Assembly (NCBI RefSeq): GCF_001941965.1 | Contig: NZ_MKZO01000034.1 | Span: forward strand, 1-59,071 | DNA length: 59,071 bases | Direction: 5' to 3' | Source: Pseudomonas putida | GTDB lineage: Bacteria > Pseudomonadota > Gammaproteobacteria > Pseudomonadales > Pseudomonadaceae | In this document: positions 1 through 9,680 of the stretch, one piece after another | How the letters are laid out: every line of letters begins with the position of its first letter | How positions within the stretch are numbered: position 1 is the stretch's first letter | Program-made: the position numbers and the translations under genes | The notes under the pieces: model-generated | Seen by the model: the letters and a program-made list of their open reading frames with translations, nothing else | What the model was told of the DNA's origin: nothing | The model's database searches: none

Positions 1-74
1 GTTATCTTCGGCCCAATCATCCTTGGGAGGATCGATGAAAGAGATGCCATTGATGGCTATGTGACACTTCAAGT

Positions 75-115
75 GTTACCTATGTGAGTGCACTTTTTTG
101 TAACCCATGTGGGTG
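75..115. repeat. Imperfect direct repeat at left edge, possible end of an IS element
   Basis: Two 16-base near-copies (75-90 and 100-115, differing at three positions) are separated by a T-rich spacer. Paired short repeats like these occur at the ends of IS21-type elements, and bases 1-74 show no complete gene. The window edge cuts off whatever lies to the left, so assignment to an IS is only a guess. Confidence 0.3.
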
Positions 116-188
116 ATCCGTACACCGTCCAGCATCCGGCCCTCCGCTTCGCTCCGGGTTCCTTCCTTCCGCACTGATTCCGGGGGCC

Positions 189-238
189 GCGCCATACGGG
201 CTCCTGCCCTATGGCGCTTTCCGGCCCATCCATGGGCC
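189..238. repeat. Two adjacent palindromes upstream of ffh
   Basis: Bases 189-201 pair with 206-217 (12 bp with one bulged base, 4-base loop). Immediately after, 223-229 pairs perfectly with 232-238. Neither is followed by a T run, so they do not look like classical terminators. They sit in the non-coding stretch between the possible IS end and the hexamer repeats and may be part of a dispersed Pseudomonas intergenic element. Confidence 0.55.
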
Positions 239-286
239 TCCACCCCCTACATCAGCGCTCCACTCAGCCTCCTGAAGGCCGGGACA

Positions 287-385
287 ATCAAGATCAAGAT
301 CAAGATCAAGATCAAGATCAAGATCAAGATCCAAAGCCAAAGCCAAAGCCAAAGCCAAAGCCAAAGCCAAAGCCAAAGCCAAAGC
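287..385. repeat. Composite hexanucleotide microsatellite upstream of ffh
   Basis: About seven copies of ATCAAG (287-330) switch abruptly to about nine copies of CCAAAG (331-385). The array ends roughly 20 bases before the -35 region of the presumed ffh promoter. Hexamer arrays of this size are prone to slipped-strand length change, so promoter-proximal spacing could vary between isolates. The array happens to be open in the ffh reading frame, but the ribosome binding site lies downstream of it. Confidence 0.9.
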
Positions 386-403
386 CGGGCGCCGACGCCG
401 TGG

Positions 404-432
404 TGTGCGCTGGCGCCAGTCTTCGCTATAAT
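404..432 (+). promoter_or_regulatory. Likely sigma-70 promoter of ffh
   Basis: A perfect TATAAT lies at 427-432 and a poor -35 (TGTGCG, 404-409) lies 17 bases upstream. Transcription would start near 439, giving a leader of about 55 bases before the ffh ATG. The weak -35 makes flanking sequence, including the hexamer array just upstream, potentially relevant to promoter strength. Confidence 0.55.
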
Positions 433-495
433 CGCGCCCCTGCCCGTGCCCACGGCTGGCTAAACCCCGGTTCCACAGAGCCTGAAAGGATCCCC

Positions 496-1872
<1,377 letters not shown>

Positions 1873-1883
1873 ACCCGATTCGC

Positions 1884-1912
1884 GGTGCGGCCCTGATTAT
1901 CGGGGCCGCACC
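1884..1912. terminator. Stem-loop after ffh
   Basis: A perfect 10-bp GC-rich stem (1884-1893 with 1903-1912) lies 12 bases after the ffh stop. No T run follows, so it may act as an mRNA 3'-end stabiliser or a weak terminator separating ffh from the rpsP operon. Confidence 0.6.
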
Positions 1913-2110
1913 CGGAACCCGCCTCGCGGCGGGGACATGGCCCTCTCTATGAAGAGTGGCTTCATTGCAGATCTGTATGACAGACAGGCGCTTGCCAGAA
2001 AAAAGGCATTTGCAAAAGCCCGTGTATTCCTTGAGAATATGCGGCCTTTCGGGTACCCGTACCCGTTTGGCCTATAGATTTGCAGCACCGACTACAGGAA
2101 CGATGTTCAC

Positions 2111-2362
2111 ATGGTAACCATCCGTCTTGCCCGTGGCGGCTCCAAAAAGCGCCCATTCTACCACCTCACCGTGACCAACAGCCGCAACGCGCGCGATGGT
2201 CGTTTCGTTGAGCGTATCGGCTTCTTCAACCCGATTGCTTCGGGCGCAGAAGTCAAACTGTCCGTAAACCAAGAGCGTGCCACCTACTGGCTGTCTCAAG
2301 GTGCCCAGCCGTCTGAGCGCGTTGCTCAGCTGCTGAAGGAAGCTGCCAAGGCCGCTGCCTGA
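2111..2362 (+). CDS. rpsP: 30S ribosomal protein S16
   Basis: S16 is a small primary component of the 30S subunit that stabilises 16S rRNA folding. The 83-residue sequence begins MVTIRLARGGSKKRPFYHLT, the recognisable S16 N-terminus, and has the normal length. It opens a four-gene operon: rimM begins 5 bases after its stop, followed closely by trmD and rplS. The 190-base gap upstream, after the ffh hairpin, should hold the operon promoter. TATAGA near 2072 is a possible -10 without a convincing -35. Confidence 0.97.
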   Translation: MVTIRLARGGSKKRPFYHLTVTNSRNARDGRFVERIGFFNPIASGAEVKLSVNQERATYWLSQGAQPSERVAQLLKEAAKAAA

Positions 2363-2367
2363 GCAAT

Positions 2368-2904
2368 ATGAACGCGACGCCAGAAAGTGCGGACGACCTG
2401 ATCGTCGTCGGCAAGATTTTTTCGGTACACGGCGTTCGCGGCGAGGTGAAGGTGTTTTCCTTTACCGATCCGATCGACAACCTGTTGCAGTACCGCCACT
2501 GGACGCTTCGGCGCGAGGGTGTGGTCAAGCAGGTCGAGCTGGTCAAGGGCCGATCCGGTCAAAAGGATCTGGTCGCCAAGCTCAAGGGGCTGGACGATCG
2601 CGACGAAGCACGTCTTCTGAGCGGTTTCGAGATCTGCATCTCGAGAAGCCTTTTGCCCAACCTGGCCAACGACGAGTACTACTGGTACCAGCTCGTGGGC
2701 CTGAGTGTCATCAACCAGGACGGACAACTGTTCGGCAAGGTTGATCACCTGTTGGAGACCGGCGCGAACGATGTAATGGTGGTCAAGCCCTGTGCTGGCA
2801 GCCTGGATGATCGTGAACGGCTACTGCCTTATACCCGGCAGTGCGTGTTGGCAATCGACCTGGCAGCGAGTGAGATGAGGGTCGAATGGGACGCGGATTT
2901 CTAA
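2368..2904 (+). CDS. rimM: Ribosome maturation factor RimM
   Basis: RimM binds S19 in the 30S head and is needed for late 16S rRNA processing. The 178-residue product has an N-terminal barrel (VVGKIFSVHGVRGEVKVFSF) and a C-terminal PRC-barrel part containing YYWYQLVGLSVINQDG, in the usual order and length. It starts 5 bases after rpsP and is followed 3 bases after its stop by trmD. No strong Shine-Dalgarno is visible, which suggests translational coupling to rpsP. Confidence 0.95.
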   Translation: MNATPESADDLIVVGKIFSVHGVRGEVKVFSFTDPIDNLLQYRHWTLRREGVVKQVELVKGRSGQKDLVAKLKGLDDRDEARLLSGFEICISRSLLPNLANDEYYWYQLVGLSVINQDGQLFGKVDHLLETGANDVMVVKPCAGSLDDRERLLPYTRQCVLAIDLAASEMRVEWDADF

Positions 2905-2907
2905 GCA

Positions 2908-3660
2908 ATGGCCAGCCTGCGCGTAGAAGTCATTACGTTGTTCCCCGAGATGTTCTCGGCCATCAGTGAGTACGGCATTACCAGCCGCGCGGTGAAACAG
3001 GGGTTGTTGCAACTGACCTGCTGGAACCCGCGGGAGTACACCACGGATCGTCACCACACGGTGGATGATCGGCCTTTTGGCGGTGGTCCGGGCATGGTGA
3101 TGAAGATCAAGCCTCTGGAAGACGCCCTGGTCGAGGCCAGGCAGGCAACCGGAGGAACGGCGAAGGTGATCTACCTCTCGCCACAAGGCCGCAAGCTGAC
3201 ACAGTCGGCGGTCAAGGACCTGGCGAAGCATGAATCGTTGATTCTGATAGCCGGTCGTTATGAAGGCGTCGACGAGCGTTTTATCGAGGCTCATGTCGAT
3301 GAAGAGTGGTCGATTGGCGACTATGTACTGTCTGGCGGCGAGCTGCCGGCGATGGTCCTGATCGATGCGGTTACACGGCTGCTGCCCGGAGCTTTGGGGC
3401 ATGTGGACTCGGCGGAGGAAGACTCCTTCACCGATGGTCTGCTGGATTGCCCGCACTACACCCGACCCGAGGTGTATGCGGATCAGCGTGTACCCGACGT
3501 GTTGCTAAGTGGCAACCATGCACACATCCGGCGCTGGCGTTTGCAGCAGTCCCTTGGTCGGACCTGGGAACGACGTGCCGATCTTCTGGAAAGTCGCTCA
3601 CTTTCTGGAGAAGAGAAGAAGCTGCTCGAGGAATACATCCGCGAGCGGGACGATAGTTAA
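2908..3660 (+). CDS. trmD: tRNA (guanine-N1)-methyltransferase TrmD
   Basis: TrmD methylates G37 of tRNAs reading CNN/CGG codons, using S-adenosylmethionine, and prevents +1 frameshifting. The 250-residue product starts MASLRVEVITLFPEMF, has DDRPFGGGPGMVMK, and carries the SPOUT-knot SAM-binding segment SIGDYVLSGGELPAMVLID. The gene starts three bases after the rimM stop, so the two are probably co-translated. rplS follows after 41 bases. Confidence 0.96.
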   Translation: MASLRVEVITLFPEMFSAISEYGITSRAVKQGLLQLTCWNPREYTTDRHHTVDDRPFGGGPGMVMKIKPLEDALVEARQATGGTAKVIYLSPQGRKLTQSAVKDLAKHESLILIAGRYEGVDERFIEAHVDEEWSIGDYVLSGGELPAMVLIDAVTRLLPGALGHVDSAEEDSFTDGLLDCPHYTRPEVYADQRVPDVLLSGNHAHIRRWRLQQSLGRTWERRADLLESRSLSGEEKKLLEEYIRERDDS

Positions 3661-3701
3661 CGTATCGATGGTAAATCCGTGATTTGCCTTAGGAGCACAA
3701 G

Positions 3702-4052
3702 ATGACCAACAAAATCATTCAGCAGATCGAAGCTGAACAGATGAGCAAAGAGATCCCTACCTTTGCCCCGGGCGACACCGTAGTCGTTCAGGTGAAAGTG
3801 AAGGAAGGCGATCGTTCCCGTCTGCAGGCGTTCGAAGGCGTTGTAATCGCCAAGCGCAACCGCGGTCTGAACAGCGCATTCACCGTTCGCAAAATCTCCA
3901 ACGGTGTTGGCGTTGAGCGTACTTTCCAGACCTACAGCCCGCAAATCGACAGCCTGGCCGTGAAACGTCGTGGTGACGTGCGTAAAGCCAAGCTGTACTA
4001 CCTGCGTGACCTGTCCGGTAAAGCAGCTCGCATCAAGGAAAAACTGGCCTGA
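3702..4052 (+). CDS. rplS: 50S ribosomal protein L19
   Basis: L19 lies at the 30S-50S interface of the ribosome. The 116-residue product has the family core (FAPGDTVVVQVKVKEGDRSR and FEGVVIAKRNRGLNSAFTVR). A clear AGGAG precedes the ATG at 3702. This is the last gene of the rpsP operon and is followed 23 bases later by a strong intrinsic terminator. Confidence 0.97.
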   Translation: MTNKIIQQIEAEQMSKEIPTFAPGDTVVVQVKVKEGDRSRLQAFEGVVIAKRNRGLNSAFTVRKISNGVGVERTFQTYSPQIDSLAVKRRGDVRKAKLYYLRDLSGKAARIKEKLA

Positions 4053-4075
4053 GTCCAGTCCGACCTTTGCGAAAG

Positions 4076-4103
4076 AAAGGGCAGCCCTCGGGCTGCCCTT
4101 TTT
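4076..4103 (+). terminator. Rho-independent terminator of the rpsP-rplS operon
   Basis: An AAAGGGCAGCCC / GGGCTGCCCTTTTT hairpin with a tiny loop is followed by a T run, directly after rplS. Confidence 0.92.
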
Positions 4104-4110
4104 GCTTTTC

Positions 4111-4200
4111 GAGCTTCAAGTTTCAAGCTGCAAGCCATAAGAAAAAGCAGATGACACCGCAGTCGCTTTTCCTTATGGCTTGCAGCTTGAAGCTTGCAAC
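4111..4200. repeat. REP-like inverted repeat, family C (CTTCAAGCTGCAAG type), copy 1
   Basis: A left arm rich in CTTCAAG/GCTGCAAG (4111-4140) is the near reverse complement of the right arm (4171-4200), with about 30 bases between. Related arms recur at 9681-9760 and 13550-13644. It lies between the rplS terminator and the thioesterase start. Confidence 0.85.
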
Positions 4201-4224
4201 TGCCTTACAAGTTCAAGTGACCCC

Positions 4225-4632
4225 ATGACCACCCGAGACCAGGAAATCCAGCGCCGCACCGACCTGTCGGTGACCCGCGTGACCAAGGCCGTCTTCCCGT
4301 CCACCACCAACCACCACAACACCCTGTTCGGCGGTACCGCCCTGGCCTGGATGGACGAAGTCTCGTTCATCGCCGCCACGCGCTTCTGCCGCCTGCCGCT
4401 GGTGACCGTGTCCACCGACCGCATCGACTTCAAGCACCCGATCGCCGCCGGCTCCATCGTCGAGCTGGTCGGCCGTGTGGTGAAAGTCGGCAATACCAGC
4501 CTGAAAGTGGAAGTCGAAGTGTTCGTCGAGAGCATGAGCTGCGACAGCCGCGAAAAGGCCATCCACGGCCTGTTCAGCTTCGTCGCCATCGACGAGGACA
4601 AGCGTCCGGTGCCGGTATTGCCGGGCTTCTGA
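4225..4632 (+). CDS. Acyl-CoA thioesterase, hotdog fold (YciA/BFIT-like)
   Basis: The protein is predicted to hydrolyse acyl-CoA thioesters in the cytosol. It has 135 residues and a single hotdog domain with NHHNTLFGGTALAWMDEV, where the Asp after AWM is the usual catalytic position, plus a C-terminal strand region (LKVEVEVFVES). The ATG at 4225 gives MTTRDQEIQRR. An ATG at 4180 is in frame but lies inside the repeat element. A thioesterase at this place next to rplS matches the Pseudomonas gene order I know. The substrate chain length cannot be read from the sequence. Confidence 0.85.
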   Translation: MTTRDQEIQRRTDLSVTRVTKAVFPSTTNHHNTLFGGTALAWMDEVSFIAATRFCRLPLVTVSTDRIDFKHPIAAGSIVELVGRVVKVGNTSLKVEVEVFVESMSCDSREKAIHGLFSFVAIDEDKRPVPVLPGF

Positions 4633-4638
4633 GTCCGT

Positions 4639-6438
4639 TCAGGCCTCGCGCTGGATCAACGCCAGCAGGGTCCAGCCCGCGCCCGGTGTGAGCGGGCTGT
4701 CCGGCCCGAACACATGCACCCAGCCATGGGCATCCCGGGCGAACAACAAGGTCGCCCGCTCGCCATGCAGTTCCCGATAGGCCTCCCAGCCGAAGGCTTC
4801 GGTCAGGTGCGTGCTGTAGAGCTCGGCGCCCTGATGCAGCTGGTTGGCCAGTTGCACATAGGTCAGCGCCTGGCTGCCCAGGGCTTCACCCCGGTGTTCT
4901 TGACTGGCGCGGTGTTTGTCGCTGCGCCTGACCTCCAGGCCGCTGGCCAGGGCAAACAGGCGCTGTGGGCCGAAGTCATGGCGAAAGCGCATGCACGCCA
5001 GCGCATTCAGTTCGCCGGCGGGGGACAGCCCGAGCAGGTGCCCGAGGCCGACCAGGTCCAGGTGCACTTCGGCGTGCTGCGACGCCGGGTTACCGAAGTA
5101 GGTCGGCAGCCCGTCCATGCGTGCCGCGCAGATGTTCTCCCAACTGGAATCGGTCAGCAGTACCCGGCTGCCCATCGCCTGCAGCGCCTTGCCGATGGCC
5201 CGCGCCGGCGGGTTGGCGCCGACGATGAGAAAGCCGCTGGGGGCCGGGTCCGCGACTTTCAGCAAGCGCGCCAACGGCCGCGCCGTCGCGCTTTGCAGGA
5301 CCACGGTGCCGATGATCACGGCGAAAGTCAGCGGCACCAGCAGCAGGGCGCCTTCATGTCCGGCTTCATCCAGGCGGATGGCGAAGATCGCCGATACCGC
5401 GGCGGCGACGATGCCTCGTGGTGCGACCCAGGCCAGCAAGGCCCGCTCTCGCCAGGTCAGCGCCGAGCCCCAGGTCGACAGGGCGACGTTCAGCGGCCGG
5501 GCGATCAACTGGATCACCAGCAGCAGCGCCAGCACCGCCGGACCAAGACCGAGCAGGGCATTCAGGTCGAGGCGCGCCGCCAGCAGGATGAACAGGCCGG
5601 AAATCAGCAGCACGCTGAGGTTTTCCTTGAAATGCAGGATCTGCCGCACATCCACGCCTTTCATATTGGCCAGCCACATGCCCATGACCGTGACCGCCAG
5701 CAGCCCGGACTCGGCCATGACCTGGTTGGCGGCCACGAAGATGCCCAGCACCGCCGCCAGCGAAGCCAGGTTGTGCAGGTATTCCGGCAGCCACTGCTCG
5801 CGCATCACCTGGCCGAGCAGCCAGCCACCCGCCGCACCGAAGGCGCAACCGCAGGCCAGCACGCCGGCGAAGGTCTTCAGGCTCTGGCTCAGGCCGTCAT
5901 CGGCAGCGCTGGCGATGATGAAGCTGTACACCACCACGGCCAGCAGGGCGCCGATCGGATCGATGACGATGCCTTCCCAGCGCAGGATGTTGGCGATGGT
6001 TGCCTTGGGGCGGACCACCCGCAGCATGGGGACGATCACGGTCGGGCCGGTGACCAGGGTGAGGGTGCCGAACAGTACCGCCAGGGGCCAGTCGAAGCCC
6101 AGCAGCCAGTGGGTTGCCAGGGCGATGAGGATCCAGGTGGCCAGCGCCCCGAGGGTGACCATGCGCCGCACCACGCTGCCGATTTCGCGCCATTGCGAGA
6201 GGTGCAGGGTCAGGCTGCCCTCGAACAGGATCAGTGCCACCGCCAGGGAGACCAGCGGCATCAGCAACGGGCCGAACATCGCCTGCGGATCCAGCCAGTC
6301 CAGCACCGGGCCGACAAGGATGCCGCTGAGCAGGAGAAAGAGGATCGCCGGCAGTTTCAAGCGCCAGGCCAGCCACTGGCAGCCCAGCGCCGCCAGCCCG
6401 ATACCGCCAAACGCCAGCAGGATCTGTTGCTCGTTCAT
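4639..6438 (-). CDS. Cation:proton antiporter, CPA type with C-terminal Rossmann domain
   Basis: The 599-residue integral membrane protein is predicted to exchange Na+ or K+ for protons. About 12 hydrophobic helices fill residues 1-385 (FGGIGLAALGCQWLAWRLKL, VALILFEGSLTL, FGTLTLVTGPTVIVPMLRVV, ALLAWVAPRGIVAAAVSAIF). A soluble Rossmann-like segment follows (GFLIVGANPPARAIGKALQA), resembling RCK_N domains, and then a TrkA-C-like tail. The stop is 6 bases from the convergent thioesterase stop. The start is about 80 bases from the divergent xerD start. The gene fits the antiporter found near xerD in Pseudomonas. The ion cannot be decided from sequence. Confidence 0.88.
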   Translation of the reverse strand: MNEQQILLAFGGIGLAALGCQWLAWRLKLPAILFLLLSGILVGPVLDWLDPQAMFGPLLMPLVSLAVALILFEGSLTLHLSQWREIGSVVRRMVTLGALATWILIALATHWLLGFDWPLAVLFGTLTLVTGPTVIVPMLRVVRPKATIANILRWEGIVIDPIGALLAVVVYSFIIASAADDGLSQSLKTFAGVLACGCAFGAAGGWLLGQVMREQWLPEYLHNLASLAAVLGIFVAANQVMAESGLLAVTVMGMWLANMKGVDVRQILHFKENLSVLLISGLFILLAARLDLNALLGLGPAVLALLLVIQLIARPLNVALSTWGSALTWRERALLAWVAPRGIVAAAVSAIFAIRLDEAGHEGALLLVPLTFAVIIGTVVLQSATARPLARLLKVADPAPSGFLIVGANPPARAIGKALQAMGSRVLLTDSSWENICAARMDGLPTYFGNPASQHAEVHLDLVGLGHLLGLSPAGELNALACMRFRHDFGPQRLFALASGLEVRRSDKHRASQEHRGEALGSQALTYVQLANQLHQGAELYSTHLTEAFGWEAYRELHGERATLLFARDAHGWVHVFGPDSPLTPGAGWTLLALIQREA

Positions 6439-6516
6439 TCGGATTTCCCTCTCCCGGCATGGTTATGGAAGACTAGCGGTCTTTCGGCGTTTTCATCCTG
6501 TGTTTTCCGAGTTGTC

Positions 6517-7413
6517 ATGCCCGCCATCGACCATCCCCTGATCGACCAGTTTCTCGATGCCCTATGGCTGGAAAAGGGCCTTTCCGACAATACCCGTGCC
6601 TCCTATCGCAGCGACCTGGCCCTGTTCAACGGCTGGTTGCAGGAGAAGGGCGTCGACCTGCCGAACGCCGGTCGCGAGCTGATCCTCGATCACCTTGGCT
6701 GGCGTATGGATCAAGCCTACAAACCGCGCTCCACCGCGCGCTTTCTGTCCGGCGCGCGAGGGTTCTATCGCTATCTGCTGCGAGAGAAACTGATCGGCGT
6801 CGACCCGACCCTGCAGGTGGAGATGCCGCAACTCGGTCGCCCGCTGCCCAAGTCCCTGTCCGAAGCCGATGTCGAGGCCCTGCTGCATGCCCCGGACCTC
6901 AGCGAAGCCATTGGCCAGCGTGACCGCGCCATGCTCGAAGTGCTCTACGCCTGCGGCCTGCGGGTGACCGAGCTGGTCAGCCTGACCCTCGACCAGATCA
7001 ACCTGCGCCAGGGCGTGCTGAGGGTGATGGGCAAGGGCAGCAAGGAGCGCCTGGTGCCGATGGGCGAGGAGGCGGTGCTGTGGATCGAGCGCTATCTGCG
7101 TGATGGCCGCGCCGACCTGCTCAACGGCCGCCCCAGCGATGTGCTGTTTCCCAGCCTGCGCGGCGAGCAGATGACCCGGCAGACCTTCTGGCACCGCATC
7201 AAGCACCACGCGCAAGTCGCCGGTATCGGCAAGGCGCTGTCGCCGCACACCCTGCGCCACGCCTTCGCCACCCACCTGCTCAACCATGGCGCCGACCTGC
7301 GGGTGGTGCAGATGCTTCTGGGTCACAGCGACCTCTCCACCACCCAGATCTACACCCATGTGGCCAAGGCCCGCCTGCAGGAACTGCACGCTCGTCATCA
7401 TCCGCGCGGTTAG
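6517..7413 (+). CDS. xerD: Site-specific tyrosine recombinase XerD
   Basis: XerD acts with XerC at dif to resolve chromosome dimers under FtsK control. The 298-residue protein has an N-terminal SAM-like DNA-binding domain and a catalytic domain with all expected residues visible: Arg in ACGLRVTELVSL, Lys in GKGSKERLVP, His-Arg in SPHTLRHAFATHLL, His in LLGHSDLSTTQ and the Tyr nucleophile in QIYTHV. The ATG at 6517 gives MPAIDHPLIDQFLDALW and the normal length. The longer open frame upstream runs antisense to the antiporter and is not used. dsbC follows after 140 bases. Confidence 0.96.
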   Translation: MPAIDHPLIDQFLDALWLEKGLSDNTRASYRSDLALFNGWLQEKGVDLPNAGRELILDHLGWRMDQAYKPRSTARFLSGARGFYRYLLREKLIGVDPTLQVEMPQLGRPLPKSLSEADVEALLHAPDLSEAIGQRDRAMLEVLYACGLRVTELVSLTLDQINLRQGVLRVMGKGSKERLVPMGEEAVLWIERYLRDGRADLLNGRPSDVLFPSLRGEQMTRQTFWHRIKHHAQVAGIGKALSPHTLRHAFATHLLNHGADLRVVQMLLGHSDLSTTQIYTHVAKARLQELHARHHPRG

Positions 7414-7553
7414 CCGTTATTTGGCTTCTAGACGGCCCGTGTACTGGGCAATGAATGTGTTAGTCTTTCAATGTTCACGTCCTGGGCCGGCGAAATCCCC
7501 GCGTTTTCAGCACGGGCGTCCCTATTCCGGTCCTATGTAAGGAGTTACCCCCC

Positions 7554-8285
7554 ATGCGTTTGATCCAGACCCTTGCGGCCGCCGCCCTGGCCCTGGTCAC
7601 TCCGTTTGCCGTGGCTGACGATGCCGAAAAGGCAATCCGCGATACATTGAAAACACTGGACTCCGAAATCCCGGTCGAGAGTATCGGAAAGAGCCCGCTC
7701 TCCAGCCTCTACGAAGTCAAGCTGCAGGGCGGTCGTGTCCTGTATGCCAGTGCCGACGGCCAATTCGTGCTGCAGGGCAACATGTACCAACTGGAGAACG
7801 GCAAGCCGGTCAACCTCACCGAGAAGGCCGAGCGCCAAGGCATCGCCAAGACCATCAACAGCATCCCGACCTCGGAGATGGTGGTCTACCCGGCCAAGGG
7901 CCAGGCCAAGTCGCATATCACCGTGTTCACCGACACCACCTGCCCGTACTGCCACAAGCTGCATGAAGAAGTCGCCGAGCTGAACAAGCTGGGTGTCGAA
8001 GTGCGCTACGTCGCCTTCCCGCGCCAGGGCCTCGGCTCGCCGGGTGATGAGCAGTTGCAGGCGGTCTGGTGCTCCAAGGACCGCAACTCGGCCCTGGACA
8101 ACATGATCGGTGGCAAGGAAATCAAGGCCGCCAAGTGCGAGAACCCGGTGAGCAAGCAGTTCGCCATGGGCCAGTCGATCGGTGTCAACGGCACCCCGGC
8201 CATCGTCCTCGAGGACGGCCAGGTGATCCCGGGCTACCAGCCGGCCAAGCAAGTGGCCGCACTGGCCCTGGCCGGCGCCAAGTAA
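7554..8285 (+). CDS. dsbC: Thiol:disulfide isomerase DsbC
   Basis: DsbC is a periplasmic disulfide isomerase/chaperone that is kept reduced by DsbD. The 243-residue product has a cleavable signal peptide (MRLIQTLAAAALALVTPFAVA), an N-terminal dimerisation domain, and a thioredoxin-fold domain with the CPYC active site in TDTTCPYCHKLHEE. It also has the structural Cys pair in the C-terminal part and the cis-Pro loop in GVNGTPAIVLEDG. AAGGAG sits 9 bases before the ATG. A terminator follows 16 bases after the stop. The xerD-dsbC-hom order is the conserved Pseudomonas arrangement. Confidence 0.96.
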   Translation: MRLIQTLAAAALALVTPFAVADDAEKAIRDTLKTLDSEIPVESIGKSPLSSLYEVKLQGGRVLYASADGQFVLQGNMYQLENGKPVNLTEKAERQGIAKTINSIPTSEMVVYPAKGQAKSHITVFTDTTCPYCHKLHEEVAELNKLGVEVRYVAFPRQGLGSPGDEQLQAVWCSKDRNSALDNMIGGKEIKAAKCENPVSKQFAMGQSIGVNGTPAIVLEDGQVIPGYQPAKQVAALALAGAK

Positions 8286-8300
8286 GCTAATCAATCAGTG

Positions 8301-8329
8301 AGCCGTCTTCATGGGGAGACGGCTTTTTT
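8301..8329 (+). terminator. Rho-independent terminator after dsbC
   Basis: An 8-bp stem (AGCCGTCT/AGACGGCT) with an 8-base loop is followed by six T residues. Confidence 0.9.
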
Positions 8330-8371
8330 CACGGCTGGCCGAGGGGCTGGCCGTTCAATGGGGAGTTCACA

Positions 8372-9676
8372 GTGAAACCGGTCAAAGTAGGCATCTGTGG
8401 GTTGGGGACCGTCGGTGGCGGAACCTTCAATGTACTTAAGCGTAACGCCGAGGAAATCGCCCGCCGCGCCGGGCGTGGAATCGAAGTGGCACAGATTGCC
8501 ATGCGTACGCCCAACCCGAACTGCCAGATTACCGGTACCCCCATTACCGCTGACGTGTTCGAGGTGGCGAGCAACCCCGATATCGATATTGTCATTGAAC
8601 TGATTGGCGGCTACACCGTGGCCCGCGACCTGGTCCTCAAGGCCATCGACAACGGCAAGCACGTGGTCACCGCGAACAAGGCGCTGATTGCCGTGCACGG
8701 CAACGAGATCTTCGCCCGCGCCCGCGAGAAGGGCGTCATCGTCGCCTTCGAAGCGGCGGTGGCCGGCGGCATCCCGGTGATCAAGGCGATCCGCGAAGGC
8801 CTGTCGGCCAACCGCATCAACTGGGTCGCCGGCATCATCAACGGCACCGGCAACTTCATCCTCACCGAGATGCGCGAGAAGGGCCGTACCTTCCCTGACG
8901 TGCTGGCCGAAGCCCAGGCCCTGGGTTACGCCGAAGCCGACCCGACCTTCGACGTCGAAGGCATCGATGCCGCGCACAAGCTGACCATCCTCGCGTCCAT
9001 CGCCTTCGGCATCCCGCTGCAGTTCGACAAGGCCTACACCGAAGGCATCACCCAGCTGACCACCGCTGACGTGAACTACGCCGAAGCCCTGGGCTACCGC
9101 ATCAAGCACCTTGGTGTGGCGCGCAGCACGGCGGCCGGCATCGAGCTGCGGGTGCACCCGACCCTGATCCCGGCCGACCGCCTGATCGCCAACGTCAACG
9201 GTGTGATGAACGCCGTGATGGTCAACGGTGACGCTGCCGGTTCGACCCTGTTCTACGGCGCCGGCGCCGGCATGGAGCCGACCGCTTCTTCCGTGGTCGC
9301 CGATCTGGTGGACGTGGTTCGCGCCATGACCTCCGACCCGGAAAACCGTGTACCGCACCTGGCCTTCCAGCCGGACGCGCTGTCCGCCCACCCGATCCTG
9401 CCGATCGAAGCCTGCGAAACCGCGTACTACCTGCGCATCCAGGCCAAGGATCACCCGGGCGTACTGGCCCAGGTGGCGAGCATCCTCTCCGAGCGTGGCA
9501 TCAACATCGAATCGATCATGCAGAAGGACGTCGAGGAACAGGACGGTCTGGTACCGATGATCCTGCTCACCCACGAGGTGCAGGAACAGCGCATGAACGA
9601 CGCCATCGTCGCCCTGGAAGCCCTGCAGGATGTGGTCGGCAAGGTTGTGCGGATCCGCGTCGAACAGCTCAATTAA
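8372..9676 (+). CDS. hom: Homoserine dehydrogenase
   Basis: The enzyme reduces aspartate semialdehyde to homoserine with NAD(P)H, the branch point to threonine and methionine. The 434-residue cytosolic enzyme has a Rossmann NAD-binding start (GICGLGTVGGGTFNVL), a catalytic domain containing GIINGTGNFILTEM and EADPTFDVEGIDAAHK, and a C-terminal ACT domain (LRIQAKDHPGVLAQVASILS) for threonine feedback. The start is GTG at 8372 with GGGGAG eight bases upstream. thrC follows in the same direction, separated by a REP-like repeat. Confidence 0.96.
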   Translation: MKPVKVGICGLGTVGGGTFNVLKRNAEEIARRAGRGIEVAQIAMRTPNPNCQITGTPITADVFEVASNPDIDIVIELIGGYTVARDLVLKAIDNGKHVVTANKALIAVHGNEIFARAREKGVIVAFEAAVAGGIPVIKAIREGLSANRINWVAGIINGTGNFILTEMREKGRTFPDVLAEAQALGYAEADPTFDVEGIDAAHKLTILASIAFGIPLQFDKAYTEGITQLTTADVNYAEALGYRIKHLGVARSTAAGIELRVHPTLIPADRLIANVNGVMNAVMVNGDAAGSTLFYGAGAGMEPTASSVVADLVDVVRAMTSDPENRVPHLAFQPDALSAHPILPIEACETAYYLRIQAKDHPGVLAQVASILSERGINIESIMQKDVEEQDGLVPMILLTHEVQEQRMNDAIVALEALQDVVGKVVRIRVEQLN

Positions 9677-9680
9677 TTCC

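Noticed and set aside
287..385. Short regular repeats considered as a CRISPR-like array
   Set aside because: The units are six bases long and directly adjacent, without spacers. This is a microsatellite.
211..495. In-frame 95-residue N-terminal extension of Ffh through the hexamer repeats (DQ and PK repeats)
   Set aside because: It starts upstream of the promoter-like TATAAT, has no ribosome binding site, and known Ffh proteins begin at the equivalent of 496. The open frame is a by-product of a repeat unit divisible by three.
4714..6516. Long plus-strand extension of the XerD frame
   Set aside because: Antisense to the antiporter, Gln/Arg-rich without motifs. XerD starts at 6517 with normal length and N-terminus.
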